DNA from: CAYJLB01 sp964370845
Lineage (GTDB): Bacteria > Bacillota > Clostridia > Oscillospirales > Ruminococcaceae
Direction of reading: 5' to 3'
NCBI GenBank assembly: GCA_964370845.1
Contig: CAYJLB010000008.1
Span: 1-64,000, forward strand
DNA: 64,000 nucleotides
Shown here: positions 55,096 to 64,000 of the stretch, piece after piece
How the letters are laid out: every line of letters begins with the position of its first letter
Position numbering within the stretch: position 1 is the first letter of the stretch
Translations under genes and position numbers: made by a program
Notes under the pieces: generated by a model
Database searches by the model: none
Seen by the model: the letters and a program-made list of their open reading frames with translations, nothing else
What the model was told of the DNA's origin: nothing

Positions 55096-56883
55096 ATGTT
55101 ATCAAATATTAAATATCTTTACAAAAAAATATCAAAGTACAGCAAAAAATTAATCTTATTACAAACTTTTGAGATTATCACAAGTGTTCTCTCCCCATTT
55201 GTGGCAATGATGTTGCCTGCTTTCATTATTTTTATGGTGGAAAGTAGCTATTCAATTGAAAAAATAATACCTTTGATAATTTTAGCGTTCATACTATATG
55301 CAGTGGTTGCTTGTGCTAAAGATTATCTTGTACAAAGTGCAAATTTTAGATATGTTGAGTTTAGAATGAGAGTTTTAATCCCTGTGTTCTTTAAAAAATG
55401 TACAAGCCTTGATTATAACCTTTTTGAAAATGAAGAAGTGCAAAAATCCGCTACACAAGGCTATTCTGCGGTTATGGAAAGCAACAATGGTGCAGATGAT
55501 TTAATAAAATCTACTACTGCATTTTTTCTAAATCTATTTGGAATTTTGCTATATACTGTCTTTGTTGCAACTATTCACCCTTTGTTAATTCTAGTATTTT
55601 TCGGAAGTTCAATAATACAATATGTTGTATATTCAATTGTTATAAAATATGTAGGGAAACAATGGGATAAAAAAGGCTCATCTATGCAAACTCAACGTTA
55701 CTTAAACACAAGAAGTTATGACCCTGTAAGCGGTAAAGACATACGAATTTTCTCCCTTTCTGGCTGGATTTTCGACAAATATAAACGTGCTGTTGAGGAA
55801 ACTTGCAAGTATGAAAAGAAAAATCGTTTCGCTTTTTTCTTTAGCGACCAAGTGGGAAACGTTATGCAAATTACACGGGATATTTTTTGCTACGGATATT
55901 TATTTGCCCTCTTAGCAAGCGGTTTGACTGCTGCTGAATTTGTGGTTTTAATTGGGGCAGTTGCAGGCTTTTCAACTTGGTTTACTGGGCTTGCAAACTC
56001 CATTGTTTTCTCCCAACAATCGTCCATGATTTTCTCTATGTACAGAAAATTCTTGAAAATTGAAAACGTAAAAACTGAGGGAAAAGTTATCGAAAAAAGC
56101 GAAAACGGGTATAATATTACCTTTGAAAATGTTAGTTTTCGTTATCCTAATGCTGAAAAAGATGTGCTTAAAGATGTAAATTTCACTGTAAATTCAAACG
56201 AAAAAATTGCTTTAGTTGGAATAAATGGAGCTGGAAAAACCACTTTAATTAAGCTTTTATGCGGTTTTTATACGCCAACTTCGGGACGAATTTTAATTGA
56301 CGGATTGGACATTACAACTTTAGAGAAAGAAAAATACTTAGAAAAAATTTCAGCAGTGTTCCAAGATTCATTCCTACCTCACGTTACTGTTGAAGAAAAT
56401 GTAACCTGCCAAGTTTTTGAAAATGACAAAGAGAAAGTTGTTACAGCATTAAAACAAGGTGGAATTTTTGACAAGATTTTCTCCCTTCCACAAAAAGAAA
56501 AAAACTACATAGGCAAGGAAATGAGCAAAAATGGAGTGGAATTTTCAGGGGGCGAACGTCAAAAATTGTCCTTTGCAAGAGCAATGTTTAAAAGAGGGAA
56601 TTTGCTTATTTTGGACGAGCCAACAGCGGCACTTGACGCGATTGCAGAGCAAGAAATGTACGAACAATACGCAAAATTCTCCCAAAACAACACCTCAATC
56701 TTCATTTCACACAGACTTGCTTCCACTCGATTTTGCGACAAGATTTTTCTATTAGATGGTGGAATTATCGCCGAAAAAGGTAGCCACCAAGAATTGTTAG
56801 CTGCAAAAAAAGGCTATTATCAAATGTTTGAGGCACAAAGGAAACATTATGTTGAAGAACAGGAGGTTTTGGCTTATGATTAA
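55096..56883 (+). CDS. ABC exporter half-transporter, first subunit
   Basis: 595 residues. Six-helix membrane domain (1-320), then ATPase: Walker A GINGAGKT, Q-loop VFQDSF, signature FSGGERQKLSFARAMF, Walker B LLILDEPTAALDA, H-loop ISHRLAS. Its gene overlaps the second subunit's start by 8 bases, so the two form a heterodimer. Substrate unknown: peptide, drug or lipid export are all possible; no lantibiotic or peptide precursor gene lies nearby. Confidence 0.9.
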   Translation: MLSNIKYLYKKISKYSKKLILLQTFEIITSVLSPFVAMMLPAFIIFMVESSYSIEKIIPLIILAFILYAVVACAKDYLVQSANFRYVEFRMRVLIPVFFKKCTSLDYNLFENEEVQKSATQGYSAVMESNNGADDLIKSTTAFFLNLFGILLYTVFVATIHPLLILVFFGSSIIQYVVYSIVIKYVGKQWDKKGSSMQTQRYLNTRSYDPVSGKDIRIFSLSGWIFDKYKRAVEETCKYEKKNRFAFFFSDQVGNVMQITRDIFCYGYLFALLASGLTAAEFVVLIGAVAGFSTWFTGLANSIVFSQQSSMIFSMYRKFLKIENVKTEGKVIEKSENGYNITFENVSFRYPNAEKDVLKDVNFTVNSNEKIALVGINGAGKTTLIKLLCGFYTPTSGRILIDGLDITTLEKEKYLEKISAVFQDSFLPHVTVEENVTCQVFENDKEKVVTALKQGGIFDKIFSLPQKEKNYIGKEMSKNGVEFSGGERQKLSFARAMFKRGNLLILDEPTAALDAIAEQEMYEQYAKFSQNNTSIFISHRLASTRFCDKIFLLDGGIIAEKGSHQELLAAKKGYYQMFEAQRKHYVEEQEVLAYD

Positions 56884-58675
56884 ACATTTTAAAAGTTTTT
56901 CTAAATTAGTGAAAATTATTTCAAAAATTTTCTATATTCCCACCATAACCCACTCCCTTTTAAGAGCGGTTCAGCCATTTATTAGCCTATATTTTTCTGC
57001 TGAAATTCTTAACAGTGTAATAGAAAATGACGTTGAAAGTGCCATTGTTTCGGCGATTTGGCTTATTTCAACAAATGCTGTCATAAATCTTATTGCAAGT
57101 GTTGCAATGCATTTTTTGTGGTATTATATTGCAAACGGGTCGGCTAAAATTGACCTTTCAATAATAAAAAAGGCAATGAATTTCCCTTATACTGAATACG
57201 AAAAAGCTGAAACCATGTACACAATTAGGCGAACTCGTGCCTCTGCTGCTAATTTAGGTGGAATTTCAAGGCAAATTTTTGCATTTATGAGCATTTCTCA
57301 AAGTTTCTTTTCATTGATTTTTGCTTTAGTTTTTATGGTGAATTTGTTCATTCAAATTGATTATTCAAACGGTGCAATGCCCATTATTATAAGCGGATTT
57401 TTCATACTTTTTTACTTTGGAATAAGCTTTTTTGCATACAAAATCTCAGGAAAATTCCAGGCTAAATTCAAAGATTTTATGAAGGAAACCGACCATCATA
57501 TTGGCGTTGGAATTTACTGGGGACAATCCATTATGAACTTGCAAAACGCAAAGGACATTCGCCTTTATAAAATGAGCGGAATGCTTGAGCATTATGTAAA
57601 ACTTGCTTTTTGTGGAAATGACAACCGTTACACAAAATTTTCGGGGACAAGCGGAAAAAATGCTGCTCTTGTATCCTTGTTAAATCGAATGGCTGAGATG
57701 GTTGCATTTTTGTTTATTGTAATTCAAGCTGTCGGGAAAGTTATCGGAGTTGGGGACATTTTGCTATACACGGGAGCAATTAACCGATTTTCCACCGATA
57801 TTGTAACTTTAATTTCAAGCATTAGCGAATTTACTGCAAGACAAGATTATTTGGACTCTTACAACAAATTTTTGGACAAAAAATATGATGAGGACAATGG
57901 GGATTTGTCAATTGATTTTTCTTCTGTCAAAGGCTTTGAGTTTGAGCTTAAGAATTTGTCCTTTGCTTATCCAGAAAGCGAAAAATTAATACTTGACGAC
58001 TTGACTTTGAAGTTTCATATAAACGAAACAACTGCTATAGTTGGACAAAATGGAGCAGGAAAAACTACTTTAATCAAGCTTTTATGCCGACTTTATCAGC
58101 CTACAAAAGGGGAAATTTTACTCAACGGAATAAATATTAATCGTTACAAAAAAGAAGATTACTTAAAATTATTTTCAGTAGTTTTCCAAGATTTTCAGCT
58201 TTTCTCCTTTAATTTAGATGAAAATGTTGCCTGTGGATATGAAATTGACGAGGAAAAAGTCTTGAGAACTTTAGAAGATGTTTCATTAAAAGAACGGATT
58301 TTAGCGTTGAAAGATGGAGTTAAAACGAAACTTTTCAACGACAATGGAGAAGGTGTAAATCTTTCCGGAGGAGAAGCACAACGGGTTGCAATTGCTCGTG
58401 CTTTGTATAAAGACGCTCCTTTTGTGATTTTGGACGAACCTACAGCGGCACTTGACCCAATTATGGAGATGAATATTTACAACGATTTGAAGAATTTAAC
58501 AAAGGAAAAAACTTCAATTTTCATTTCGCACAGAATGGGAAGTTGCAAGTTCTGCGACAGGATTTATGTCCTTGAACAAGGGAAATTAGCGGAAAGTGGT
58601 TCGCATTTAGAGCTTGTGGAAAATAACGGATTATACGCAAAACTTTTTGCTACTCAAGAGAAATATTATCATTAA
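56876..58675 (+). CDS. ABC exporter half-transporter, second subunit
   Basis: 599 residues from ATG at 56876 (AGGAGG upstream). Membrane domain then ATPase: Walker A GQNGAGKT, signature LSGGEAQRVAIARAL, Walker B FVILDEPTAALDP, H-loop ISHRMGS. The Walker B glutamate is present in both subunits, so neither site is visibly degenerate. Pairs with the upstream subunit. Confidence 0.9.
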   Translation: MIKHFKSFSKLVKIISKIFYIPTITHSLLRAVQPFISLYFSAEILNSVIENDVESAIVSAIWLISTNAVINLIASVAMHFLWYYIANGSAKIDLSIIKKAMNFPYTEYEKAETMYTIRRTRASAANLGGISRQIFAFMSISQSFFSLIFALVFMVNLFIQIDYSNGAMPIIISGFFILFYFGISFFAYKISGKFQAKFKDFMKETDHHIGVGIYWGQSIMNLQNAKDIRLYKMSGMLEHYVKLAFCGNDNRYTKFSGTSGKNAALVSLLNRMAEMVAFLFIVIQAVGKVIGVGDILLYTGAINRFSTDIVTLISSISEFTARQDYLDSYNKFLDKKYDEDNGDLSIDFSSVKGFEFELKNLSFAYPESEKLILDDLTLKFHINETTAIVGQNGAGKTTLIKLLCRLYQPTKGEILLNGININRYKKEDYLKLFSVVFQDFQLFSFNLDENVACGYEIDEEKVLRTLEDVSLKERILALKDGVKTKLFNDNGEGVNLSGGEAQRVAIARALYKDAPFVILDEPTAALDPIMEMNIYNDLKNLTKEKTSIFISHRMGSCKFCDRIYVLEQGKLAESGSHLELVENNGLYAKLFATQEKYYH

Positions 58676-58722
58676 AAAAGGGTGTAACGAAACAACTAAG
58701 TGTGTTTCGTTACGCCTTTTTT
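58674..58722 (+). terminator. Terminator with GTAACGAAAC-type stem
   Basis: GGTGTAACGAAAC / GTTTCGTTACGCC stem with T-run, directly after the stop codon. Confidence 0.85.
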
Positions 58723-58802
58723 CGTTTTTTATTACATAAATCCCTTCTTTTACTAAATAAAAATAGAGCTTTATACAATTTTGTAAAATGTGTAAAAAAG
58801 AC

Positions 58803-58831
58803 TTGTAAAAGCTATTTTATTTTGTTATAAT
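58803..58831 (+). promoter_or_regulatory. Promoter of yitT-like gene
   Basis: -35 TTGTAA (58803-58808), 17-bp spacer, -10 TATAAT (58826-58831). Confidence 0.65.
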
Positions 58832-58859
58832 AAGCAAAATAAAACTAAAGGAAAATAAA

Positions 58860-59732
58860 ATGAGTGAATTAAAAAAATACCTAACTTTTGAAAAAATAAA
58901 GGATTTTATCATGCTAAATATCGGAATGTTACTTTTAGCTATCGGAATTTATTTTTTCAAGTTTCCAAACGATTTTTCAACTGGCGGAGTGAGCGGAATT
59001 TCTGTTTTGCTAACTGCTTTCCCTATCCCTTTTTCAAGTAGCACAATAATGCTGATTATCAATATGTTTTTCCTTATTTTAGGTTTTATTGTACTAGGCA
59101 AGAAAATTGGCGCAAAATCCATTTATTGCACAGTAGCTTTATCCCTTGTTTTGCAAGGGTTTGAGTGTATCTATCCCCTTTCAGCACCTTTAACTGACCA
59201 AAAAATGCTAGAGCTTGCATTCTCAATAATTCTCCCTGGGATAGGCTCTGCTATAATCTTTACTTTAGGCGCATCTTCGGGTGGAACAGATATTTTAGCC
59301 CTTATTATTGGTAAAAAGACTGGACATGAATTAGGTTTTTCCCTATTACTTAGCGATTTTTTCATTACTATTTCCACACTTTTCTTCTTTGGAATTGAAA
59401 CTTGTTTATATTCTGTTTTAGGATTAATTTTAAAGTCTTTTGTTGTTGATAATGTTATTGAAAATATTAGCACAAAGAAAATTGTTATTATTATAAGTGA
59501 TAAAGAAGCTGAAGTTACTGATTATGTAACGAAAGAGCTTAAACGTGGAATTACTATTTGGGGCTGTATTGGTGGTTTTACTGGCGCAAAAAAAGCAACT
59601 ATGTTAACTGCACTCAATAGGGTTCAAGCGAGAAATCTTAGAACTTATGTTAAGAGCATTGATAAAAAAGCCTTTATAATTATAAATAACTCCACCGAAG
59701 TTATCGGTAAAGGATTTTATAGGAGTAATTAA
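58860..59732 (+). CDS. YitT-family membrane protein
   Basis: 290 residues: five or six membrane segments (DUF161: FKFPNDFSTGGVSGISVLL; TLGASSGGTDILALIIGKKTG) and a C-terminal cytoplasmic DUF2179 domain (about 205-285; TKELKRGITIWGCIGGFTGAKKATMLTALNRVQ). Transport function is presumed but unproven in the family. Start ATG with AAAGGAAAAT upstream; monocistronic. Confidence 0.9.
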   Translation: MSELKKYLTFEKIKDFIMLNIGMLLLAIGIYFFKFPNDFSTGGVSGISVLLTAFPIPFSSSTIMLIINMFFLILGFIVLGKKIGAKSIYCTVALSLVLQGFECIYPLSAPLTDQKMLELAFSIILPGIGSAIIFTLGASSGGTDILALIIGKKTGHELGFSLLLSDFFITISTLFFFGIETCLYSVLGLILKSFVVDNVIENISTKKIVIIISDKEAEVTDYVTKELKRGITIWGCIGGFTGAKKATMLTALNRVQARNLRTYVKSIDKKAFIIINNSTEVIGKGFYRSN

Positions 59733-59737
59733 TAAAT

Positions 59738-60394
59738 TTAATTTAAGAATTTGAATTCATTTTTGTGATAGTCAATCAAACCGTCTTTTTTCATTTTTGA
59801 CAATTCGTTTGATAAGGCACTTCGGTCAGCACACAAAAAGTTGGAAAGTTCTTCCCTATTTAAACTTATATTAAAATTTCGCAACCCTTTACTCTCATAT
59901 TGTAAGTATGCAAGTATTTTTTCTCGCAAAGTTTTCTGAGAAATTATATCAATTCTTCTGTTGAGGTAAAGGGTTTTGTTTGCCACAATTTTCAGCATAT
60001 TTGTAATTAATTGCTGATGAAATTTACAGGAAGAACTGCATGAATAAATAATTTTTCTATAATCAAAAAACATAACAGCACTTTCCTCTGTCGCAATAAT
60101 TGAAACAGGGCTACGAACAATCTCCGCACAGGCAAAAACTTCCGCAAAAATATCCCCTTCGGAAACTTTTGTAAGAATTACTTCATTTCCGTCATAATCG
60201 GTTTTAATAATCTTCAAACCGCCTTGAATAACCGCACCAACAAAATTAATGCTATCTCCTTCATTTAAAACAATTTCGTTTTTACCATATTTTTTCTCAA
60301 AAGCATTTAGACAGGACAGCATAGAAGTAAAATCTGTTTCCGAAATATTATTGAAAAGCTTGTTTTTTATGATTTTATTGTAATTTTTTTCCAT
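59738..60394 (-). CDS. Crp/Fnr-family regulator
   Basis: 218 residues from ATG at 60394 (AAAGGAAATG upstream). Cyclic-nucleotide-binding-type sensor domain (NEIVLNEGDSINFVGAVIQGGLKI, VSEGDIFAE) and C-terminal HTH (LNREELSNFLCADRSALSNELSKMKKDGLI). The sensor lacks the cAMP-binding RxS arginine; cysteines (ACAEIVRSP, CSSSCKFH) could bind a cluster or haem. Divergent from the ferredoxin gene it probably activates. Confidence 0.9.
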   Translation of the reverse strand: MEKNYNKIIKNKLFNNISETDFTSMLSCLNAFEKKYGKNEIVLNEGDSINFVGAVIQGGLKIIKTDYDGNEVILTKVSEGDIFAEVFACAEIVRSPVSIIATEESAVMFFDYRKIIYSCSSSCKFHQQLITNMLKIVANKTLYLNRRIDIISQKTLREKILAYLQYESKGLRNFNISLNREELSNFLCADRSALSNELSKMKKDGLIDYHKNEFKFLN

Positions 60395-60436
60395 AGTTAT
60401 CACATTTCCTTTCAGTAATATTTTTTTTACGTTGTT

Positions 60437-60479
60437 TGTTGTCTAGACAACAGAAATCTTGACTTAATTATACTATAAT
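60437..60479 (+). promoter_or_regulatory. Class II Crp/Fnr-type promoter of the ferredoxin gene
   Basis: Perfect 16-bp palindrome TGTTGTCTAGACAACA (60437-60452). A -10 TATAAT lies at 60474-60479, giving a start near 60486 and a palindrome centre at -41.5, the class II activator position. No -35 hexamer is found at proper spacing, as expected for an activator-dependent promoter. Confidence 0.75.
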
Positions 60480-60530
60480 ATACTTAAATTAGTCAATAAT
60501 TATATTAGATATTTTAAAGGAGATATTATA

Positions 60531-61205
60531 ATGAGTAAAAAAATAATAAAAATCGATGAAGAAAAATGTGTAGGTTGTGGACTTTGTGCAAATGCATGTA
60601 AGCAAAGTGCAATTGAAATGATTGACGGAAAAGCAAGAGTAACTCATGATGATTACTGTGACGGAATTGGAAACTGCTTGCCTGTATGTCCTGTAAATGC
60701 AATTAGTTTTTCTGACAAAGATGTAGTAAATGCAGTCAAACCAGTTGCAAAACCTTTGCCTTGTGGTTGTCCTGGAAGCAATTCAAAAGAGTTAAAACCA
60801 GTAGCCCAAGACGAAAATTTACCATTAGCAAAGCCTGTTTCAGCGTTAAGACAATGGCCTGTACAAATAAAACTTGTGCCCGAAAATGCACCTTATTTTA
60901 ACAATTCACATTTATTAATCGCCGCAGATTGCACGGCTTACGCTTATGGAAATTTCCACAATGAATTTATGAAAAATAAGGTAACTTTAATCGGTTGTCC
61001 AAAACTTGACGAGGGCGATTATACTAATAAGTTGACAAATATTATTTCAAACAACGACATTAAAAGCGTCACTGTAATTCGTATGGAAGTGCCTTGTTGT
61101 GGAGGAATTGAAAATGCCACTGTTAACGCGCTTAAAGCAAGTGGGAAATTTATCCCTTGGCAAGTGGTTACTATTTCTACAAATGGCTCAATTTTGGATA
61201 ATTAA
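60531..61205 (+). CDS. Ferredoxin-domain iron-sulfur protein
   Basis: 224 residues. N-terminal [4Fe-4S] motifs CVGCGLCANAC (with CPVNA closing) and a partial second set CDGIGNCLPVCP. Cysteine-containing segment CGCPG (about 78-82) and a C-terminal domain (about 110-220) with DCTAYAYG, IGCPKLDEGDYTNKL and PCCGGIENATV. Family members sit near Crp-type regulators and hybrid-cluster genes in clostridia and are linked to nitrosative or redox stress; that link is from memory of the family. Cytoplasmic. Confidence 0.82.
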   Translation: MSKKIIKIDEEKCVGCGLCANACKQSAIEMIDGKARVTHDDYCDGIGNCLPVCPVNAISFSDKDVVNAVKPVAKPLPCGCPGSNSKELKPVAQDENLPLAKPVSALRQWPVQIKLVPENAPYFNNSHLLIAADCTAYAYGNFHNEFMKNKVTLIGCPKLDEGDYTNKLTNIISNNDIKSVTVIRMEVPCCGGIENATVNALKASGKFIPWQVVTISTNGSILDN

Positions 61206-61280
61206 CTTTTGTAAATAAGTATTTTGCTTTGTGAAAATTGCAATAACTAACGCAATGTATAATACTTTTTCTACAAATAA

Positions 61281-61311
61281 AAACTGTGTACTATTATTAA
61301 GTACACAGTTT
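61281..61311. terminator. Bidirectional terminator
   Basis: AAACTGTGTAC/GTACACAGTTT stem, 9-nt loop, T/A runs on both sides, between convergent genes. Confidence 0.85.
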
Positions 61312-61315
61312 TTTA

Positions 61316-62299
61316 TTATTCTTGAATTAAAGCGTTTATTTCAGGGCTTTGGTAAACTCTTACATAATCAACTAGCATAGTTTGTGGCCAAATTGATTCG
61401 TCAACACCTTTTAAACCGCCCCAGCCTCCGCCAACAGCAATGTTTAAAATTAAGTGCATTTTTTTGTCGAAAGGCCATTCTTTATAAGATGGATTTTCTT
61501 TATAATCATTAGGATTATACTCAAAATAAAGTACGTCATTCACAAAAACTTTAACTTTATCAGGAAGCCATTCCACTGTATAAGTGTTAAATTCTTCTGA
61601 CACATTTTCAACTTTTGTTGTTGCAGTTTTTTGCGTTCCGATGCTGTGGTAATATGAAAGGGTATGCACTGAACCGTGAACCGTTCCGTGGTCATAGCCA
61701 ACGTGTTCCATTATGTCAATTTCTCCAGAATCTGGCCAACCTCCGTATTCCCAATCGGTAGAAAGCATCCAGATTGCTGGCCATGTTCCAAGACCTTCAG
61801 GAAGTTTTGCTCTTACTTCGATTTTTCCGTAAAGCCAATCTTGTAATCCTGCTGAAACTAGACGAGTTGAAGTATATTCCATTCCTTCATATTCTTCTCT
61901 ACGAGCTTCGATTTCCAAATATCCGTCAACAATTCTTACGTTTTCACCCTCAGTGTAATATTGAAGTTCTTGGTTTCCCCAGCCGTGTCCTCCAACGTCA
62001 TATTTCCAGTTTTCAGGGTTTGGTTTATCACCCTCATCAAATTCATCAGCGAAAATTAACTCATAAGTTAAATTTGCTTCATCATATTCGTAACCTTTTG
62101 CTTTAACATCATATGTAGGTCCATCTGTTGGGCCTCCCGCTAATTCGGGAGGAATTTTATTTCCTGTTTTGTATTCCATAGTAGTTTCTTCACTTTCTGT
62201 AGTTTCAATTATTTCATTATTATTGTTTTCGCTACAGCCAACTAAAGCTGTAGAAAGTAGTATTGCCGTTAAAAATAAAGATAGTATTCTTTGTTTAAT
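61316..62299 (-). CDS. GH16 endo-beta-glucanase lipoprotein, apparent ATT start
   Basis: 327 residues if begun at ATT 62299. The first ATG (62179) lies after the signal peptide. Reading upstream in frame gives 40 more codons forming a perfect lipoprotein signal with lipobox STALVGC (Cys22) and an Asn/Glu/Thr linker, and CAAGGAGG sits 8 bases before the ATT. The catalytic motif is GEIDIME (Glu193, Asp195, Glu198), with laminarinase-like NWKYDVGG, GTWPAIWML and DYVRVYQ. It would cut beta-1,3/1,4-glucan at the cell surface. Downstream of two sugar permeases on the same strand. Confidence 0.88.
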   Translation of the reverse strand: MKQRILSLFLTAILLSTALVGCSENNNNEIIETTESEETTMEYKTGNKIPPELAGGPTDGPTYDVKAKGYEYDEANLTYELIFADEFDEGDKPNPENWKYDVGGHGWGNQELQYYTEGENVRIVDGYLEIEARREEYEGMEYTSTRLVSAGLQDWLYGKIEVRAKLPEGLGTWPAIWMLSTDWEYGGWPDSGEIDIMEHVGYDHGTVHGSVHTLSYYHSIGTQKTATTKVENVSEEFNTYTVEWLPDKVKVFVNDVLYFEYNPNDYKENPSYKEWPFDKKMHLILNIAVGGGWGGLKGVDESIWPQTMLVDYVRVYQSPEINALIQE

Positions 62300-62374
62300 A
62301 TATATAACCTCCTTGTAAAAATCAGATTTTGTATTTAGAAAAAGTGAACAGCTAGAGTGTTTAACCCTAAACTA

Positions 62375-63289
62375 TTATTCTCCTGTAATACCAGTGTTTT
62401 CAATACCTTGGATAAACTGTTTTTGTACAAATCCATATAGAATTATCAACGGTAAAATTGATATTAATGTAGCTGACATTTTATACGCTTCATTAATCTT
62501 AAATGCTTCACCCGAAGCGGAAACTGAGCTTGCAAATTCGCTGTCGAATAAGGCAAGTTTGCTTGGTAATAATTCAATGCTACCTCTTACTAATGTTCCT
62601 GTGACAAAAGTTTCGTTCCAGTTCCATACGAAAGAGAATAAGAACACTATTAAAATAGTAGATAATGACATTTTTACTGCAACGTTAACAAATATTTTGA
62701 AAGAGTTCGCTCCGTCAATCATTGCTGCTTCGTCTAATACTCTTGGAATTAAATTAAAAAAGTTGTAGAATATTAGAATTAAAACTGTTGAATAAACGCC
62801 TTGCCCTAAAAGTGCCATTGCAAGTTGTGGGTATGGAGTTCCGATAAAGACAAATCCTAACGCCTCTTGCGCTGTCACAAACATCATAAGTCTTGGAACC
62901 ATTAGAACAGTTGTTGGAATTACAAATGACATAATAATCATTGCTAACCAAAACTTTTTGAACTTAAAATCATATCTTGAAAGAGCGTATCCTGTTAATC
63001 CTGAAACAACAGTTTGACAAATTGCTAAAGCTCCTGAAAAGAAAATTGTATTTAATAATGTTGGACCTAAATCAAGAACTCCCGCTGCGGTAGTAATATT
63101 TTCAATTGAAAAATTCTTCGCAATCCATTCAACTTCTGGGTCAACAACGTCAGCACTGCTCATAAAAGCTTTTGATATCATTTGAAAGATTGGTTCTAAG
63201 TAGACAAAGCTTATACAAATTAATATGAAATAAACAATAAATGTAAGTGCTTTTTTTGTAAGGGATATTTTATCTAATTTAAGTTTCAT
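62375..63289 (-). CDS. Sugar ABC importer permease (MalG-like)
   Basis: 304 residues, six membrane helices: PIFQMISKAFMSSADV, then LSRYDFKFKKFWLAMIIMSFVIPTTV and the EAA loop EAAMIDGANSFKIFVNVAVKM. Overlaps the other permease gene by one base. Next to the GH16 glucanase, so it probably imports beta-gluco-oligosaccharides. Confidence 0.9.
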   Translation of the reverse strand: MKLKLDKISLTKKALTFIVYFILICISFVYLEPIFQMISKAFMSSADVVDPEVEWIAKNFSIENITTAAGVLDLGPTLLNTIFFSGALAICQTVVSGLTGYALSRYDFKFKKFWLAMIIMSFVIPTTVLMVPRLMMFVTAQEALGFVFIGTPYPQLAMALLGQGVYSTVLILIFYNFFNLIPRVLDEAAMIDGANSFKIFVNVAVKMSLSTILIVFLFSFVWNWNETFVTGTLVRGSIELLPSKLALFDSEFASSVSASGEAFKINEAYKMSATLISILPLIILYGFVQKQFIQGIENTGITGE

Positions 63290-64000
63290 TAATGATACCC
63301 CTTTCTTGGTTTTCTTTCTTTAAATATTAAGAAAGAAATTCCTATTATGATTAGTACAACTATACTATAAATCCATGCGTAAGTTGCTGCGTAACCAAGT
63401 CCTGTACTCATATTACCTGTACTTTCTTTAATCAATTGATACATTGGATTTCCCTCGTATAAACCGATTTGTACAATTGTAAAAATCGTTGAAACTAGCA
63501 TAATTGGCTTTATAATTGGAATTGTTATCTTCCATAAAATTTGCCAGCTATTTGCTGAGTCAATTCTTGCTGCTTCAAATATACTAGGATTAATTTTTTG
63601 TAAACCGTTAATCATTAGTACGATTGGAATACCTGTAAACCATAAAATTACTGTTAATTGTTCAAAAATATCTACTAGAAAATCTGCCACCATAGGTGAA
63701 TAACTTTCAATAATTTTCAAAATAAATACATCTGAATAAGCATTAGCCATCATCAAAGCTTCTACTTGATTACCTGAATCTAGAATTTGATACATAACTG
63801 GTCCCGACATAATTATTACAGGAAGGAAATATATCATTCTTAGAATTCCTTTACCCTTAACCAAAGTGTTAAGTAAAAGTGCTAACAAAAATGAAACAAC
63901 AATTACAACAAAAGTATAAGGAATTACCATAGTAATAAAATCAAGTAGTGCCTTTAAAAATTCAGCATTTCTGAAAAATGCAGTTATGTAATTTTCAAAT
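63289..64000 (-). CDS. Sugar ABC importer permease (MalF-like), 5' end beyond window
   Basis: Frame stays open from the ATG at 63930 to the window edge. The extra codons (NYITAFFRNAEFLKALLDF) are typical permease sequence, so the gene starts outside. Core: LPVIIMSGPVMYQIL and EAA loop EAARIDSANSWQILWKITIPIIKP. The binding protein is presumably further upstream. Confidence 0.9.
   Translation of the reverse strand, partial: FENYITAFFRNAEFLKALLDFITMVIPYTFVVIVVSFLLALLLNTLVKGKGILRMIYFLPVIIMSGPVMYQILDSGNQVEALMMANAYSDVFILKIIESYSPMVADFLVDIFEQLTVILWFTGIPIVLMINGLQKINPSIFEAARIDSANSWQILWKITIPIIKPIMLVSTIFTIVQIGLYEGNPMYQLIKESTGNMSTGLGYAATYAWIYSIVVLIIIGISFLIFKERKPRKGYH

Noticed and set aside
55096..58675. 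Lantibiotic or peptide export cluster
   Set aside because: No precursor peptide, modification enzyme or C39 peptidase domain is visible near the exporter.

Overview
The window is AT-rich bacterial chromosome from a low-GC Gram-positive, most likely an anaerobic member of the Clostridia (Oscillospirales/Lachnospirales-like; genus not determinable). The grounds are conserved neighbourhoods (tig-clpP-clpX; rplS-lepB-rbgA-rnhB-yraN; the TIGR03960/DUF2344 pair; polA-rimI-tsaD), consensus TTGACA/TATAAT promoters with 16-18 bp spacers, GGAGG-type ribosome binding sites, many lipobox lipoproteins, an aldehyde ferredoxin oxidoreductase and ferredoxins.

Layout. 1-300: two 5' portions of tRNA-Ser, one cut at the anticodon loop (probable integration scar). 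300-12900 (minus strand): housekeeping block clpX, clpP, tig, a phosphoesterase, thrC, yraN, rnhB, rbgA, lepB, rplS with its leader RNA, the radical-SAM pair, and an M50 protease that seems to start at ATT. 12900-22030 (plus strand): the most unusual region. Seven genes encode five lipoproteins (a 1051-residue protein with five tandem sulfite-oxidase-fold-like domains and a flavinylation motif, a solute-binding protein, a two-domain relative of the first, a rhodanese, an FMN-binding protein) plus a FecCD-type ABC permease and its ATPase. Two promoters in it drive long structured leaders that end in intrinsic terminators. 22030-24810: GC-rich interspersed repeats and an amino-acid ABC importer. 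25100-28340: PadR-controlled envelope operon (PadR, HAAS/DUF1700, two DUF4097, PspC). 28500-35340: LacI regulator, pullulanase and maltodextrin ABC importer. 35640-38980: mtlD and mtlR without PTS genes. 39000-43780: an unknown zinc-ribbon membrane protein, PnuC, a GNAT, a dense repeat cluster, and an ECF sigma/DUF4179 anti-sigma pair. 43800-49850: AOR, tsaD, rimI, polA. 50000-58730: EF-G paralogue, DUF5060-type glycosidase, HxlR/VOC pair, two-subunit ABC exporter. 58800-61310: YitT protein, and a Crp/Fnr regulator divergent from a ferredoxin with a perfect palindrome at -41.5. 61310-64000: GH16 glucanase lipoprotein (ATT start) and two sugar ABC permeases, the second cut by the window edge.

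Working together: maltodextrin import plus pullulanase, and beta-glucan cleavage plus a sugar importer, point to polysaccharide fermentation in an anoxic habitat. The 13-22 kb module looks like extracytoplasmic redox chemistry coupled to metal or cofactor import. All functions are read from motifs and context; no database search was possible.
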